DNA of 41,781 nucleotides from Cyanobacteria bacterium bin.51 (GCA_013203655.1 JABMPN010000090.1:1-41781); one strand, 5' to 3'; counted from the stretch's first letter, positions 7,673 through 16,184 are shown. Numbers and translations: made by a program. The notes: generated from the letters alone by a model not told the origin.

Positions 7673-9610
7673 TCAGGCGATCAGGCGGCCGCCCTGATAA
7701 ACGAGCAGGGCTGCAGTCCAGGCCAGAAGCAAAGACCAGACCACAGATAGAAGCACAAAGTTTCGGCTCTTCGACTCCTGCAGCTGGGCGGCCAGCGTCC
7801 CCAGACAGGGTGTATAAAGCAACACAAACGTCATGAAACTGAGTGACTGAATCGGAGTGATGAAAGCCGCCATCGCATCGCCCAGACCCGATTCATTGGA
7901 CTTGTAAATCACGGCCATTGCGCCAAGGAGAATCTCCTTGGCGATGAAGCCAAAAAAGAGCGACACGGTGAGCTCAGGGCTCATGCCAATCGGCCCAAGT
8001 ACCGGCTGGAAAAAGCGTCCAATGTCTGCCGCCCAGGTCTGACCCGATGCCTCTGCAGCACCAACGGGAAAGTTGGTGAGCAACCAGATGGCGGCCGCTC
8101 CCACAATGATGAACACACGGGTCGTGACCAGAAAATTCAGCATGGCCGACCAGCCACGCTGCACCACGGTGAGCAAGCTGGGGGTCCGGTAGGGAGGAAG
8201 TTCCAGCGCAAAGGCCTCCTGGCTTGGGTAGACGCGCTTGAAGATCAGGCCGGTGATCACTGCAGCCAGAAAACTCATCAGATAGAAGCTGAACAAAACC
8301 AGCCCAGGAGCCCACCATGGCCTGGGGAAGAACACAGCTGCCATGAACAGAAATACGGTGAGGCGGGCCTGGCAGAGTGCAAAGGGAATGCATAACATCG
8401 CCAACAGGCGCATCCCTCGATCTCTGATCACACGGGTGCCCATGATCGAAGGAACATTGCAACCAAAGCCCATCACCTGCAGCACAAAGGCTCGGCCGTC
8501 AAGCCCCAGCCAACGCATGAAGCCATCCATCAGAAACGCCGCTCTCGGCAAATATCCAGAATCCTCAATGATGGCCAACAAGATATAAAAGAGAAAAATC
8601 AATGGCAAGAAGGTGGCCACCGTGCTGACCCCCAGCCAGAGGCCATCCACCACCAGACCTTGGAGCAGAGGCGGCGTGTTGATCAGGAGCAGCCCCGGCT
8701 CCAGCAGATTGCCTTGCACCCACTCCAGGCCACTCCCGAGCAGCTCCTGCAGAGGAGTCGTCACCAGGTAGAGCGCCTGGAAAACCGCCAGCACCAGGCC
8801 GAGAAACAACAGCAGACCCACCACCGGGTGGAGCAGAACTCGGTCCAGCAGCCGCGTGCGTCGATTCTGCAGTCGCGCCGGCAGCCGCACATGACCCGCC
8901 AGCAGGTCCTGCTGGCGCTGCTCTGAATCCTCAGGCTCCAGGTTGAGCTCGTATCCAGCGGGCCGCCTGGGCTCAGCCTCGTGGCCAGCAGCAGAGCCGG
9001 GCAGCGATTCGCCCAGATGATGCAGCTCATCAAGGAGCTGGCTCATGCCTCTGTTGCGCTTGGCACTCACCGCCACCACAGGAATTCCCAATGCAGCGGC
9101 GATCATTTCATGATCAATTTCAATGCCAAAATGATCGGCTTCATCACTCATATTGAGCGCAGCAACCACAGGCAGACCGATGGCCTGAATCTGCAGCAAA
9201 AACTGCAGCTGATGACTGATCTGACTGGCATTGATCACCACCAGCAGCAGATCGGGGGTGGAGTTACGCATCACACGCTGAACCACAGCCTCATCTTCAC
9301 TGCTGCCGGTGAGGTCGTGAATGCCGGGTAAATCCAGCAGCTCATAGGCATGGCCCAGGCGGTCGGAAGGCAGCGCACCCCTCATCAACTCCACCGTGAG
9401 ACCTGGCCAGTTAGCGATCTGCGCATGGCCGCCCGTCAGACGATTGAAGAGCGTTGATTTACCGGTGTTGGGCATCCCCAGCAGGGCCACCTTGTAGCTG
9501 CTCTGGCTGGATGGTTGGACCGATCCAGGCCTGGAATGGCACGACCGACGACTTCCGCACGTCGTGCAGTGGCTGGAGCTGCCGGTGGGGTCCGAATCAG
9601 TGACTGTCAT
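7673..9610 (-). CDS. feoB: Ferrous iron transporter FeoB
   Basis: Polytopic inner-membrane Fe(II) transporter with a cytosolic G domain. G1 is GMPNTGKST (residues 45-53), G2 lies around NWPGLTVE, G3 is DLPG, G4 is NMSD and the G5 region VSAKRN follows; a GDI-like helical segment comes next, then multiple membrane helices with two Gate regions (such as GFGCNVPSIMGTR and LYTPCLGTL). Start chosen at the ATG at 9610, preceded by GAGG and 4 bases after the ferritin stop; the frame extends to 9634 but would overlap ferritin. Unusual is a 40-residue N-terminal extension before G1 with three cysteines and two histidines (HCTTCGSRRSCH, residues 14-25), a possible metal-binding tail. Confidence 0.95.
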   Translation of the reverse strand: MTVTDSDPTGSSSHCTTCGSRRSCHSRPGSVQPSSQSSYKVALLGMPNTGKSTLFNRLTGGHAQIANWPGLTVELMRGALPSDRLGHAYELLDLPGIHDLTGSSEDEAVVQRVMRNSTPDLLLVVINASQISHQLQFLLQIQAIGLPVVAALNMSDEADHFGIEIDHEMIAAALGIPVVAVSAKRNRGMSQLLDELHHLGESLPGSAAGHEAEPRRPAGYELNLEPEDSEQRQQDLLAGHVRLPARLQNRRTRLLDRVLLHPVVGLLLFLGLVLAVFQALYLVTTPLQELLGSGLEWVQGNLLEPGLLLINTPPLLQGLVVDGLWLGVSTVATFLPLIFLFYILLAIIEDSGYLPRAAFLMDGFMRWLGLDGRAFVLQVMGFGCNVPSIMGTRVIRDRGMRLLAMLCIPFALCQARLTVFLFMAAVFFPRPWWAPGLVLFSFYLMSFLAAVITGLIFKRVYPSQEAFALELPPYRTPSLLTVVQRGWSAMLNFLVTTRVFIIVGAAAIWLLTNFPVGAAEASGQTWAADIGRFFQPVLGPIGMSPELTVSLFFGFIAKEILLGAMAVIYKSNESGLGDAMAAFITPIQSLSFMTFVLLYTPCLGTLAAQLQESKSRNFVLLSVVWSLLLAWTAALLVYQGGRLIA

Positions 9611-9614
9611 CAGA

Positions 9615-10142
9615 TCAGGCCTCAGCGAATCCACTCAGACCACGCTTGATGTGGCTCAGGGCTGTGCCTTCCAGGAATTGCTGGTCCAGCAACAACAGTG
9701 CGGCGGTGTTGTCACCGGCAAGCCTCAGCCGTTTACAGACGAAGCGAGCCTCAGCCTCCTCCTGCAGCTGCTCGGCGACAAACCAATCGAGCATGGCGGT
9801 AGCGCTGCGTTCAGCCTGATGTTCGGCCATGCTGTACAGCCGATTGATGGATGCCGTAACACCCTTTTCCATCGCATAGGCCACATCAAACAGGGCCAGA
9901 ACAGAGGGCCAGCTGCGCTGCGGCGCCTCCACCGTGGGCAGTTCCACTTCGGCATCGCTGTCCACCAGATAGGCGATCATGCGGGATGCATGCTGTCGTT
10001 CTTCATGGCTCTTGGTGAGCATGTAAGTGGAGAACCCGGCTAGATCTTTCTCGCGCAGCCAGATTGACATCGCCAGATAAGTGTGGCTGGCCTGGAATTC
10101 CGAAGCCAGGTGATCGTTGATCGCCCGGGTGAGTTCATTCAT
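9615..10142 (-). CDS. Ferritin
   Basis: Four-helix-bundle iron-storage protein that oxidises Fe(II) and stores it as a mineral core. The ferroxidase ligands are visible: Glu in ASEFQASHTYLAM (helix A), EERQHA (helix B, ExxH), a helix C Glu, and the EQLQEEAEA segment typical of prokaryotic ferritins. The start is the ATG at 10142 (MNELTRAINDHL), which matches the family N-terminus; the frame is open farther upstream. The 175-residue length fits. It precedes feoB by 4 bases and is probably cotranscribed, pairing uptake with storage. A five-codon reading frame with its own Shine-Dalgarno overlaps this start. Confidence 0.95.
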   Translation of the reverse strand: MNELTRAINDHLASEFQASHTYLAMSIWLREKDLAGFSTYMLTKSHEERQHASRMIAYLVDSDAEVELPTVEAPQRSWPSVLALFDVAYAMEKGVTASINRLYSMAEHQAERSATAMLDWFVAEQLQEEAEARFVCKRLRLAGDNTAALLLLDQQFLEGTALSHIKRGLSGFAEA

Positions 10143-10166
10143 GACAGCAGCCGCATTGACTCTCCT
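10139..10166 (-). promoter_or_regulatory. Shine-Dalgarno plus 5-codon leader frame overlapping the ferritin start
   Basis: On the minus strand AGGAG (10166-10162) stands 5 bases before an ATG (10156) that opens ATG CGG CTG CTG TCA TGA. The stop TGA (10141-10139) overlaps the ferritin ATG (10142-10140) as ATGA. The AGGAG is about 19 bases from the ferritin ATG, too far to serve it directly. The layout suggests translational coupling by a minimal peptide. Confidence 0.4.
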
Positions 10167-10222
10167 GATCCTGAGCCATTGGTCATTGCCCTCTGAGCCG
10201 ATGACACGGCCCGGTGTGACCG

Positions 10223-12877
10223 ATGGCACAAACGCAGCACTCGGCCGGCACTGAGGTGTTAACCGACCTGGTCTCTAGCCTGAACAGCCCTGCGACCGGC
10301 CGGCGTGGGCTGCTCAAGCAGGCCTTCTCACCCCCTGATCCGGATTCCCCTGCCTTGGCTTCCCAGCCCGTTGCCCTTGCGCCGATCGAGGAGTGGTTCC
10401 GCCACAAGGGCTGGCGGCCCCTGCCCTTTCAGCGCCAGTGCTGGAAGGCCTACCTGCGCGGGCAGAGCGGTCTGATCCAGGTGCCCACCGGCGCTGGCAA
10501 AACCTATGCGGCGGTGATGGGACCAATCGCCTCGATGCTGGCGAACCCGGCACCCGGCCTGCGCCTGCTGTATCTCACCCCGCTGCGCGCCCTCAGCCGC
10601 GATCTGGGGCTAGCGATCCGGGAGCCGATCGAGACCATGGGCTGGCCGCTGACGTTGGGCATCCGCAACGGCGACACCGCCAGCGCTGAACGCAGCCGTC
10701 AGCTCAGGCAGCCGCCCCAGATTCTGATCACCACGCCGGAATCGCTCTCGGTGCTGCTGGCCAACCGGGCGGCCCAACAGCTGTTCGCGGGCCTCGAAGC
10801 GGTGGTGCTGGATGAATGGCACGAGCTGATGGGCAGCAAGCGCGGCAGCCAGAGCGAGCTGGCCCTGAGCTGGCTGAGGGGCCTGCGCCCCGGCCTGCGC
10901 ACCTGGGCGATCAGCGCCACCATCGGCAACCTGGAGGAGGCCGCCCGCGCGGCGGTCGGGGTTGGCGCCAGCGAGGAGCCCCTGCTGGTGAGGGCACGGC
11001 TGCGGCGTGCCACCGAGATCCGCAGCTTGCTGCCCGAGACCATCGACGGCTTCCCCTGGGCCGGCCACCTCGGCCTGCGCATGTATGAGGAGCTGGTGGC
11101 AGCCCTGGATCCGGCCGTCTCCACGCTTCTGTTCACCAACACCCGCAACCAGGCCGAACGCTGGCACCAGTGCCTCCGCTACGCCTGCCCGGAGATGGAG
11201 GACGCCCTGGCCCTGCACCACAGCTCCATCGACCGTGGGGAGCGCGAAGCGATCGAAGCTGGCGTCAAGAACGGGTTGATCCGCTGGGTGGTCTGCACCA
11301 GCTCCCTGGATCTGGGGGTGGACTTCCAGCCGGTGGAGCGGGTGGTGCAGATCGGCTCCGCCAAGAACCTGGCGCGGTTGTTGCAGCGGGCCGGCCGCTC
11401 CGCCCACAGCCCGGGCGGCACCTCCCAGGTGCTGTTCATGCCCACCAACGCCCTTGAGCTGCTCGAGCTCAGCGCCCTGCGCCGGGGGCTGGCCGCAGGG
11501 CTGGTGGAAACGCGACGTCCGCCCGTGGCCCCGCTCGATGTGTTGCTGCAGCACCTCACCAGCCTGGCCTGTGGTCCGGGTTTCGAGCCCGAGCGGGAGC
11601 TCAGGGCGGTGCGCAGCGCCTGGAGCTTTCGCCACCTCGATGAGGCCAGCTGGGAGTGGTGCCTGCGTTTCCTGGAGCAGGGCGGCGACTGCCTCGGGGC
11701 CTATCCCCGCTACCGCAAGCTCGAGCGCGAGCCGATCGATCCGCCAGCCGCCAGCACTCCAGGCGAGCCCCCTTTCCGCTACCGCGTCCGCGACACCGCC
11801 ATCGCCCGCCTGCACCGGCTCAACATCGGCACGATCACCGCCGATCGCTCGGTCACGGTGAAGGTGGTGCGCGGCGCCAGCCTCGGCCACGTGGAGGAGT
11901 CGTTCGTGGCCAGGCTCAAGCCTGGAACTATCTTTTTCTTCGCCGGCCGCCAGCTGGAGTTCGTGCGCCTGCGTGAGATGACCGCGCTGGTGAAGGCCAG
12001 CAGCAAAAAAAGCCAGACGGTGCCGGCCTGGGCAGGTGGCCAGCTGGCGCTCTCCGATCTGCTTGCCAGCCACCTGCGCAGCGAGGTGCACCGCTGCGCC
12101 GCGGCCATGGAGCAGGAGGATCCGGCCAACTCAGGCCTCGACAGCGCCGAGTTACGGGCCCTCGAACCGCTGCTGCGCCGCCAGGCCGACCTCTCCCGCA
12201 TTCCCCGCCAGGATCAGTTCCTGGTCGAAACGTGCCGCAGCCGCGACGGCAGCCACCTGTTCGCCTTTCCCTTCGAAGGGCGCTTCGTGCACGAGGGGCT
12301 GGGCTTTCTCTGGGCCGGCAGGCTGACGCGTCATCAGGCCGGAACGATCACCGTGTCGGTGAACGACTACGGCTTCGAGCTGCTGGCGCCCCGCGGCTAC
12401 CCCTTTGCGCAGCTGGTGGAGTGCCACAGCAAGGAACTGCTCGATGGCGCCAGCCTGCAGGCGGATCTGGAAGCCTCGATCAATCTCTCGGAACTCTGTC
12501 GCCGCCGCTTCCGCGCCATCGCCCAGGTGGCGGGCCTGGTGGTGAACGGCTTTCCCGGCCAGAGCAAAAGCGGCGGCCAACTCCAGATCAGCGCCGCCCT
12601 CCTCTTTGACGTGTTCGAGCGGCACGAACCGGGGAACCGGTTGCTGGAGCAGGCCAGGCGCGAGGTGATCGAGAACCAGCTGGAACTGGGCCGCTTGCAC
12701 CTGGCCCTGGAGCGGTTACGGGCCAGCAGCCTGCTGCTGGAGGCCACAGCCCGGCCTGGCCCGCTCGCCTTTCCGCTGCTGGTGGAGCGACTGAACAACA
12801 ACCGGATGAGCAGCGAATCAGTGCTGGAGCGGCTCGAGCGCCTGGTGGCCGAAGCCCGCCGGGCTGAAGGAAGCTGA
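10223..12877 (+). CDS. Ligase-associated DEXH-box helicase (Lhr-Core type)
   Basis: Superfamily 2 DNA helicase of the Lhr-Core kind, a 3'-5' translocase that in studied bacteria is encoded with an MBL exonuclease, ATP ligase and phosphoesterase. Visible motifs are PTGAGKT (88-94, Walker A), TPLRALSRDL, TTPESL, DEWHEL (about 197, motif II), SATIGN (about 231, motif III), the SSLDLGVDF segment and QRAGRSAH (motif VI). The winged-helix and beta-barrel Lhr C-terminal half follows. At 884 residues it is slightly longer than usual; the first 50 residues before IEEWFRHKGWRPLPFQ are low-complexity, so a later start is possible. Divergent from ferritin, with 80 bases between the starts. Confidence 0.93.
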   Translation: MAQTQHSAGTEVLTDLVSSLNSPATGRRGLLKQAFSPPDPDSPALASQPVALAPIEEWFRHKGWRPLPFQRQCWKAYLRGQSGLIQVPTGAGKTYAAVMGPIASMLANPAPGLRLLYLTPLRALSRDLGLAIREPIETMGWPLTLGIRNGDTASAERSRQLRQPPQILITTPESLSVLLANRAAQQLFAGLEAVVLDEWHELMGSKRGSQSELALSWLRGLRPGLRTWAISATIGNLEEAARAAVGVGASEEPLLVRARLRRATEIRSLLPETIDGFPWAGHLGLRMYEELVAALDPAVSTLLFTNTRNQAERWHQCLRYACPEMEDALALHHSSIDRGEREAIEAGVKNGLIRWVVCTSSLDLGVDFQPVERVVQIGSAKNLARLLQRAGRSAHSPGGTSQVLFMPTNALELLELSALRRGLAAGLVETRRPPVAPLDVLLQHLTSLACGPGFEPERELRAVRSAWSFRHLDEASWEWCLRFLEQGGDCLGAYPRYRKLEREPIDPPAASTPGEPPFRYRVRDTAIARLHRLNIGTITADRSVTVKVVRGASLGHVEESFVARLKPGTIFFFAGRQLEFVRLREMTALVKASSKKSQTVPAWAGGQLALSDLLASHLRSEVHRCAAAMEQEDPANSGLDSAELRALEPLLRRQADLSRIPRQDQFLVETCRSRDGSHLFAFPFEGRFVHEGLGFLWAGRLTRHQAGTITVSVNDYGFELLAPRGYPFAQLVECHSKELLDGASLQADLEASINLSELCRRRFRAIAQVAGLVVNGFPGQSKSGGQLQISAALLFDVFERHEPGNRLLEQARREVIENQLELGRLHLALERLRASSLLLEATARPGPLAFPLLVERLNNNRMSSESVLERLERLVAEARRAEGS

Positions 12878-12906
12878 CAGGAATGGCGACAGGCTGCTGA
12901 TCAGAC

Positions 12907-12993
12907 TCAGGCTTTCTGCAGGCGCTTGACGATCACGGTCATCAGCACCAACGAGCCGACCAGAACAGCAAGCAGAAAGGCATTGATGATCAT
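12907..12993 (-). CDS. Possible single-helix membrane microprotein (28 aa)
   Basis: A 28-codon frame from the ATG at 12993 encodes MIINAFLLAVLVGSLVLM followed by TVIVKRLQKA: one hydrophobic helix with a basic cytosolic tail. Size and layout resemble the tiny subunits of photosystems, cytochrome b6f or NDH-1, but I cannot match it to PetL, PetM, PsbM, Psb30, PsbX or PsaM. It lies downstream of a conserved small gene on the same strand (27 bases away), which supports it being real. There is no strong ribosome-binding site. Confidence 0.45.
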   Translation of the reverse strand: MIINAFLLAVLVGSLVLMTVIVKRLQKA

Positions 12994-13020
12994 GGCTTCA
13001 GGTCAATCAGAAGGCCATTA

Positions 13021-13269
13021 TCACTGAGGTGATCGTCCCTGCTCGGGAAGGGGTGGTTGGACATGCAGGCAGCGGTCACGCAGCAGGCGGGCGACCGGGA
13101 CGTTGAAGCAAGGAGGATCGCTGTCGATCTGGAGCAACCACTCCGCCATCTCCATGCGGAGGGCGTAGGCATCTTCGAAGCGCTCGACACGCTCAAGGCC
13201 GAGCAGGCGCTGCTCGATCCACTGACGGGTTTCGCTGGGTAACTGGCGTTGGATCCGGCGTCGGCTCAT
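13021..13269 (-). CDS. Conserved small cyanobacterial protein, unknown function
   Basis: Eighty-two residues beginning MSRRRIQRQLPSETRQWIEQ. The sequence is charged and helical, with WIEQRLLGLERVERFEDAYA and LRMEMAEWLLQ, ending in a proline-rich tail. No enzyme motif is evident. The frame extends upstream to 13347, but the ATG at 13269 starts where the regular helical pattern begins. It follows the AAA+/Fe-S membrane gene by 90 bases on the same strand and may form a unit with it and the 28-residue frame below. I recall similar proteins from picocyanobacteria; the function is unknown. Confidence 0.65.
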   Translation of the reverse strand: MSRRRIQRQLPSETRQWIEQRLLGLERVERFEDAYALRMEMAEWLLQIDSDPPCFNVPVARLLRDRCLHVQPPLPEQGRSPQ

Positions 13270-13359
13270 CGGCACACTCCGGCTGACCCATGAATCCTGA
13301 TCGATCAGCGGGCCATTTGGGTAGCAACGCGAGCACATTGGTGGCAACGTCTCAACCGT

Positions 13360-15504
13360 TCAGGTCGGCACCGCCACCAACCAGCGACCGCCAGCCCCCA
13401 GGGCCAGGGCCATCAACCAGGCCAGCCAGACCAGCCGGCTGCTGGGCAGCAGCAGGCGCCGCAGCACCAGCAAGGTGCCTGCTCCGCCGATCAGCATCAC
13501 CAGGCTCTGGCAGAAGGCGATCACGTGGGGATCGGCGCTCCAGCCTGGCCAGGGGCCTGGCCAAAGCCCAGCCAGGCTCACCGGCAACACCATCCCAGCC
13601 TCCGCCATGCCAAGCGGCAGATGGCGGGCCAGCAACAGGGCCCAGAGCAGGGGCAACAATCCATAGAGCCCGAGCCGCAGCCGGCTGGCGGACAGCGAGG
13701 CAGCCGGCAACGTGGAGACCAGCAGCCGCAGCGCCAGGAACAGCAGCGACGGCAGGGCCAGAGCGAGGCAGCCGAAGGCCAGCCGCGGCAACATTGGTCC
13801 GAGCTGCAGGCTCGCTGGAGCGAGCGCCAAACCACCCAGCAGCCGCTCCCAGAACTTCAGGCAGACGCCCCCCGCCAGCACCAGGATCAGCCCGGCTTCT
13901 CCCGCCGGTGGCACCATCTCGCGCTGAAGATCGGCGGCGGGAGGCCGCAGGCTCAATTGCACGGAGCGATGCGGGCAGGCCTGGGCGCAGGTGAGGCAGA
14001 GCACGCAGTTGCGGTTGTCCTCGAGGTGGGCGGGGTGGGTGCCGAGTGGGCAGCCAGCCGTAGCCAGGCCCTCCCCATCGGCAGGGCCACCTTTGAAGCA
14101 GGCATAGGTGCTGCAGCTGCCGCTGCAGGTGCCCTGCTCGGCGCGCAACTCCAGGATCGAGAGCTTGGCGAACAGGCCATTCATCCCCCCCACCGGGCAG
14201 AGATACCGGCACCAGAAGCGCTTCTCAAAGCGCAGCGAGCCGATCACCGCGCCCGCCGTGATCAGCAACAACAGGCAACTGCTCAGCCAGGCGGTGTGCT
14301 CCAGGTCGGCCAGTTCCTCCCAGAGCAGGATGGCCGCGAAGCCCGCGGCCAGGGCCGGCGCCGCCCAGGCGTCGGTGTTGCCCCGGGGCCAGGCGGCCGG
14401 CTGCCAGCCAAAGAACCGCGCCAGCCGTTGAACAATCTCGCCCCAGACCATGAACGGACAGAACGAGCACCACAACCGGCCCACCAGCGGGTAGCTCAGC
14501 AGGATCAACGGCCACCACCAAGCCCAGAACAGATTGAGGGCGCCGTTGCTGGCCCGGTCCTGGGGACCCAGCCACAGCCAGAGGTTGACCAGCACGAACA
14601 CCCAGCTCACCAGGCCGAACAGCAGGGCGTTCCAGAGCCGGGGCGAGCGCATCCACTGGCGCAGTTGCGGCCGCCAGCGCCAGAGATCGAAGCGCAGGCG
14701 CTGGGGCCGCGGCGTCAGCCAGAACACCTCCTCCGGCAGGGTGACGGGCTCGGGCGACGCCAGCACCGAAGCCGGCAACTGGCGCAGGGCCCGGTCCACC
14801 AGGCCTTCGAGTTCGCGGACGTTGCCGGCGAAATCATGGATCTGCAGGCGGCGGATCACCTCCTCACCCACGACCGGCGAAACCGCCCAGCCCAGCTTTC
14901 GGCTGTACAGCCGCAGCAGATAGCGCAGCCACTCGCCCAGGTCCTGGCGTCGCACCCGCAGCGGCGGCACCCGGATCAGGGTGCAGCAGCGATCGAAGCT
15001 GGGCAGGGCCGTTTCGGTGGTGAAGAACAGGCGGCCACCGAAATGGCGGGGCGTCGAGCCTGGTCCTGGTGCCTGCCAGTCGCCGCTGCGGGCCAGCGTC
15101 AACAGGGCCGGCAGCAGGGCGGGATCGACTCGATCGAGCTTGTTGATCAGCAGGCTGCCGTTGCCGATGTCATCGAGCAGGGCGCCGACGCCATCGCTGC
15201 TGGCACTGCCGAACAGCTCCGCCCCATTCCTGCGCAGCAGGGCCCCATCCAGCTGCACCATCAGCTGGCGGCGGGTGGCGGAGCCGAAGTGGATCAGGGC
15301 AGCCGCGTCGTCCTTCTCCAGGCCGGGTTCACCGGCAATCAGCACAGGTCGCCGCTCAGGGTCTCCAGCCGCCTGCCGGACCCGATCCCTCAGTCTGACG
15401 GCGTAGCGGCTGCTGCCGACGATTCCCCGCCGAGCCCGGCCGACCAGATAGGGAGCCAGGCGGCTGTACCGCTCGGAAACGGGCAGGGGGTCGGCTTCAG
15501 GCAT
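13360..15504 (-). CDS. NtrC-like AAA+ domain fused to a membrane polyferredoxin (NapH/NosR/CcoG-like)
   Basis: The 714-residue protein has two halves. Residues about 28-245 follow the sigma-54 activator AAA+ fold (PLRVRRQDL, GNVRELEGLV) but key features are degenerate: Walker A reads GEPGLEKD (58-65), the Walker B region reads SLLINKLD without the DE pair, and the GAFTGA sigma-54 loop is absent. Residues about 285-714 form a polytopic membrane protein with WCSFCP (346-350), WCRYLCP (431-437), further cysteines at 460, 464, 469 and 485, and a ferredoxin-type CVLCLTCAQACP (500-511). There is no helix-turn-helix. Electron transfer or redox sensing at the membrane is plausible; true sigma-54 activation is not. 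ATG start at 15504. Confidence 0.85.
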   Translation of the reverse strand: MPEADPLPVSERYSRLAPYLVGRARRGIVGSSRYAVRLRDRVRQAAGDPERRPVLIAGEPGLEKDDAAALIHFGSATRRQLMVQLDGALLRRNGAELFGSASSDGVGALLDDIGNGSLLINKLDRVDPALLPALLTLARSGDWQAPGPGSTPRHFGGRLFFTTETALPSFDRCCTLIRVPPLRVRRQDLGEWLRYLLRLYSRKLGWAVSPVVGEEVIRRLQIHDFAGNVRELEGLVDRALRQLPASVLASPEPVTLPEEVFWLTPRPQRLRFDLWRWRPQLRQWMRSPRLWNALLFGLVSWVFVLVNLWLWLGPQDRASNGALNLFWAWWWPLILLSYPLVGRLWCSFCPFMVWGEIVQRLARFFGWQPAAWPRGNTDAWAAPALAAGFAAILLWEELADLEHTAWLSSCLLLLITAGAVIGSLRFEKRFWCRYLCPVGGMNGLFAKLSILELRAEQGTCSGSCSTYACFKGGPADGEGLATAGCPLGTHPAHLEDNRNCVLCLTCAQACPHRSVQLSLRPPAADLQREMVPPAGEAGLILVLAGGVCLKFWERLLGGLALAPASLQLGPMLPRLAFGCLALALPSLLFLALRLLVSTLPAASLSASRLRLGLYGLLPLLWALLLARHLPLGMAEAGMVLPVSLAGLWPGPWPGWSADPHVIAFCQSLVMLIGGAGTLLVLRRLLLPSSRLVWLAWLMALALGAGGRWLVAVPT

Positions 15505-15598
15505 GAATGACGTCTCCCCCGGAGAGCAGGCACCGCCCCAACGGCGGACCTGCTCCAGCGATCACCCAATTCTGGAGCCTGTTGCCGATGATGAGGCC

Positions 15599-15641
15599 AT
15601 GACCCTCACCCTGTTATGGCGGAGCCCGCAGCCGGGCCTCG
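15599..15641 (+). other. Out-of-frame N-terminus of the glutathione S-transferase gene
   Basis: ATG ACC CTC ACC CTG at 15599-15613 (MTLTL) is followed by one extra T at 15614 or 15615. From 15615 the frame of the downstream gene reads YGGARSRASMPRWYLAEK, the usual first strand and helix of this GST group. Removing one T joins the two into a normal start. GATGAGGCC before the ATG looks like its ribosome-binding site. Either a true frameshift or a sequencing or assembly error. Confidence 0.6.
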
Positions 15642-16184
15642 ATGCCCCGCTGGTATCTGGCCGAGAAACAGATCCCCTACACCTGGATCCAGCTCGACAT
15701 GGCCGCCGGTGAACACCGCCAGGAGCCGTTCCTCTCGCTCAACCCCTTCGCCAAGGTGCCCTTGCTGGTCGACGAGGGCGCCAGCTCGGCAGACGGCGGC
15801 AGCCTGCGCCTGTTCGAGAGCGGCGCCATTCTGCTGTACCTGGCCGACCGCTACGGCCATGAGTTCAGCAGCCCGGCCCAGCGAGCCGAAGCGGAGCAAT
15901 GGGTGCTGTTCGCCAATGCCACCCTCGCCACCGCCCTGTTCGTCGAAGCGGCGCGCGAGAAGGAATTCCCACGGTTGATGGCGGCCCTGAACACCCGGCT
16001 GGAGGGCGGAACCCCCTTGCTGGGTGGGGCCTGGGGGGTGGCGGACTGCGCGGTGCAGGCCCATCTGGCCTATCTGCCGATCTTCTTCCCCCAGCTCGAT
16101 CTGGGCGCCTACCCTCACGTGCAGGCCTGCATCCATGCCAGCCAGGGGCGTGCCGCCTACCAGGCGGCGATGGCCACGGGCTGA
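15642..16184 (+). CDS. Glutathione S-transferase family protein (5' end frameshifted)
   Basis: GST-fold protein with a thioredoxin-like N-domain (LNPFAKVPLLVDEG with the cis-Pro, and the LFESGAILLYLADRYG glutathione-binding ES motif) and an all-helical C-domain ending GRAAYQAAMATG. Relatives conjugate or reduce electrophiles with glutathione; the substrate is unknown. As drawn from the ATG at 15642 it lacks the first beta strand and the catalytic Ser/Tyr region, which lie upstream at 15599-15641 in another frame because of one extra T. If the shift is real the product may be inactive. PdeM starts 7 bases after its stop. Confidence 0.75.
   Translation: MPRWYLAEKQIPYTWIQLDMAAGEHRQEPFLSLNPFAKVPLLVDEGASSADGGSLRLFESGAILLYLADRYGHEFSSPAQRAEAEQWVLFANATLATALFVEAAREKEFPRLMAALNTRLEGGTPLLGGAWGVADCAVQAHLAYLPIFFPQLDLGAYPHVQACIHASQGRAAYQAAMATG

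Noticed and set aside
10610-12091. 493-residue minus-strand frame inside the helicase region
   Set aside because: No domain or motif; the plus-strand helicase motifs account for the region.
13360-15504. Calling this protein a sigma-54-dependent transcription activator
   Set aside because: No GAFTGA loop, no intact Walker A/B and no helix-turn-helix; only the fold resembles that group.
13525-15510. 661-residue plus-strand frame opposite the AAA+/Fe-S gene
   Set aside because: Gln/Arg/Pro-rich shadow; the minus-strand gene has clear cysteine motifs and membrane helices.
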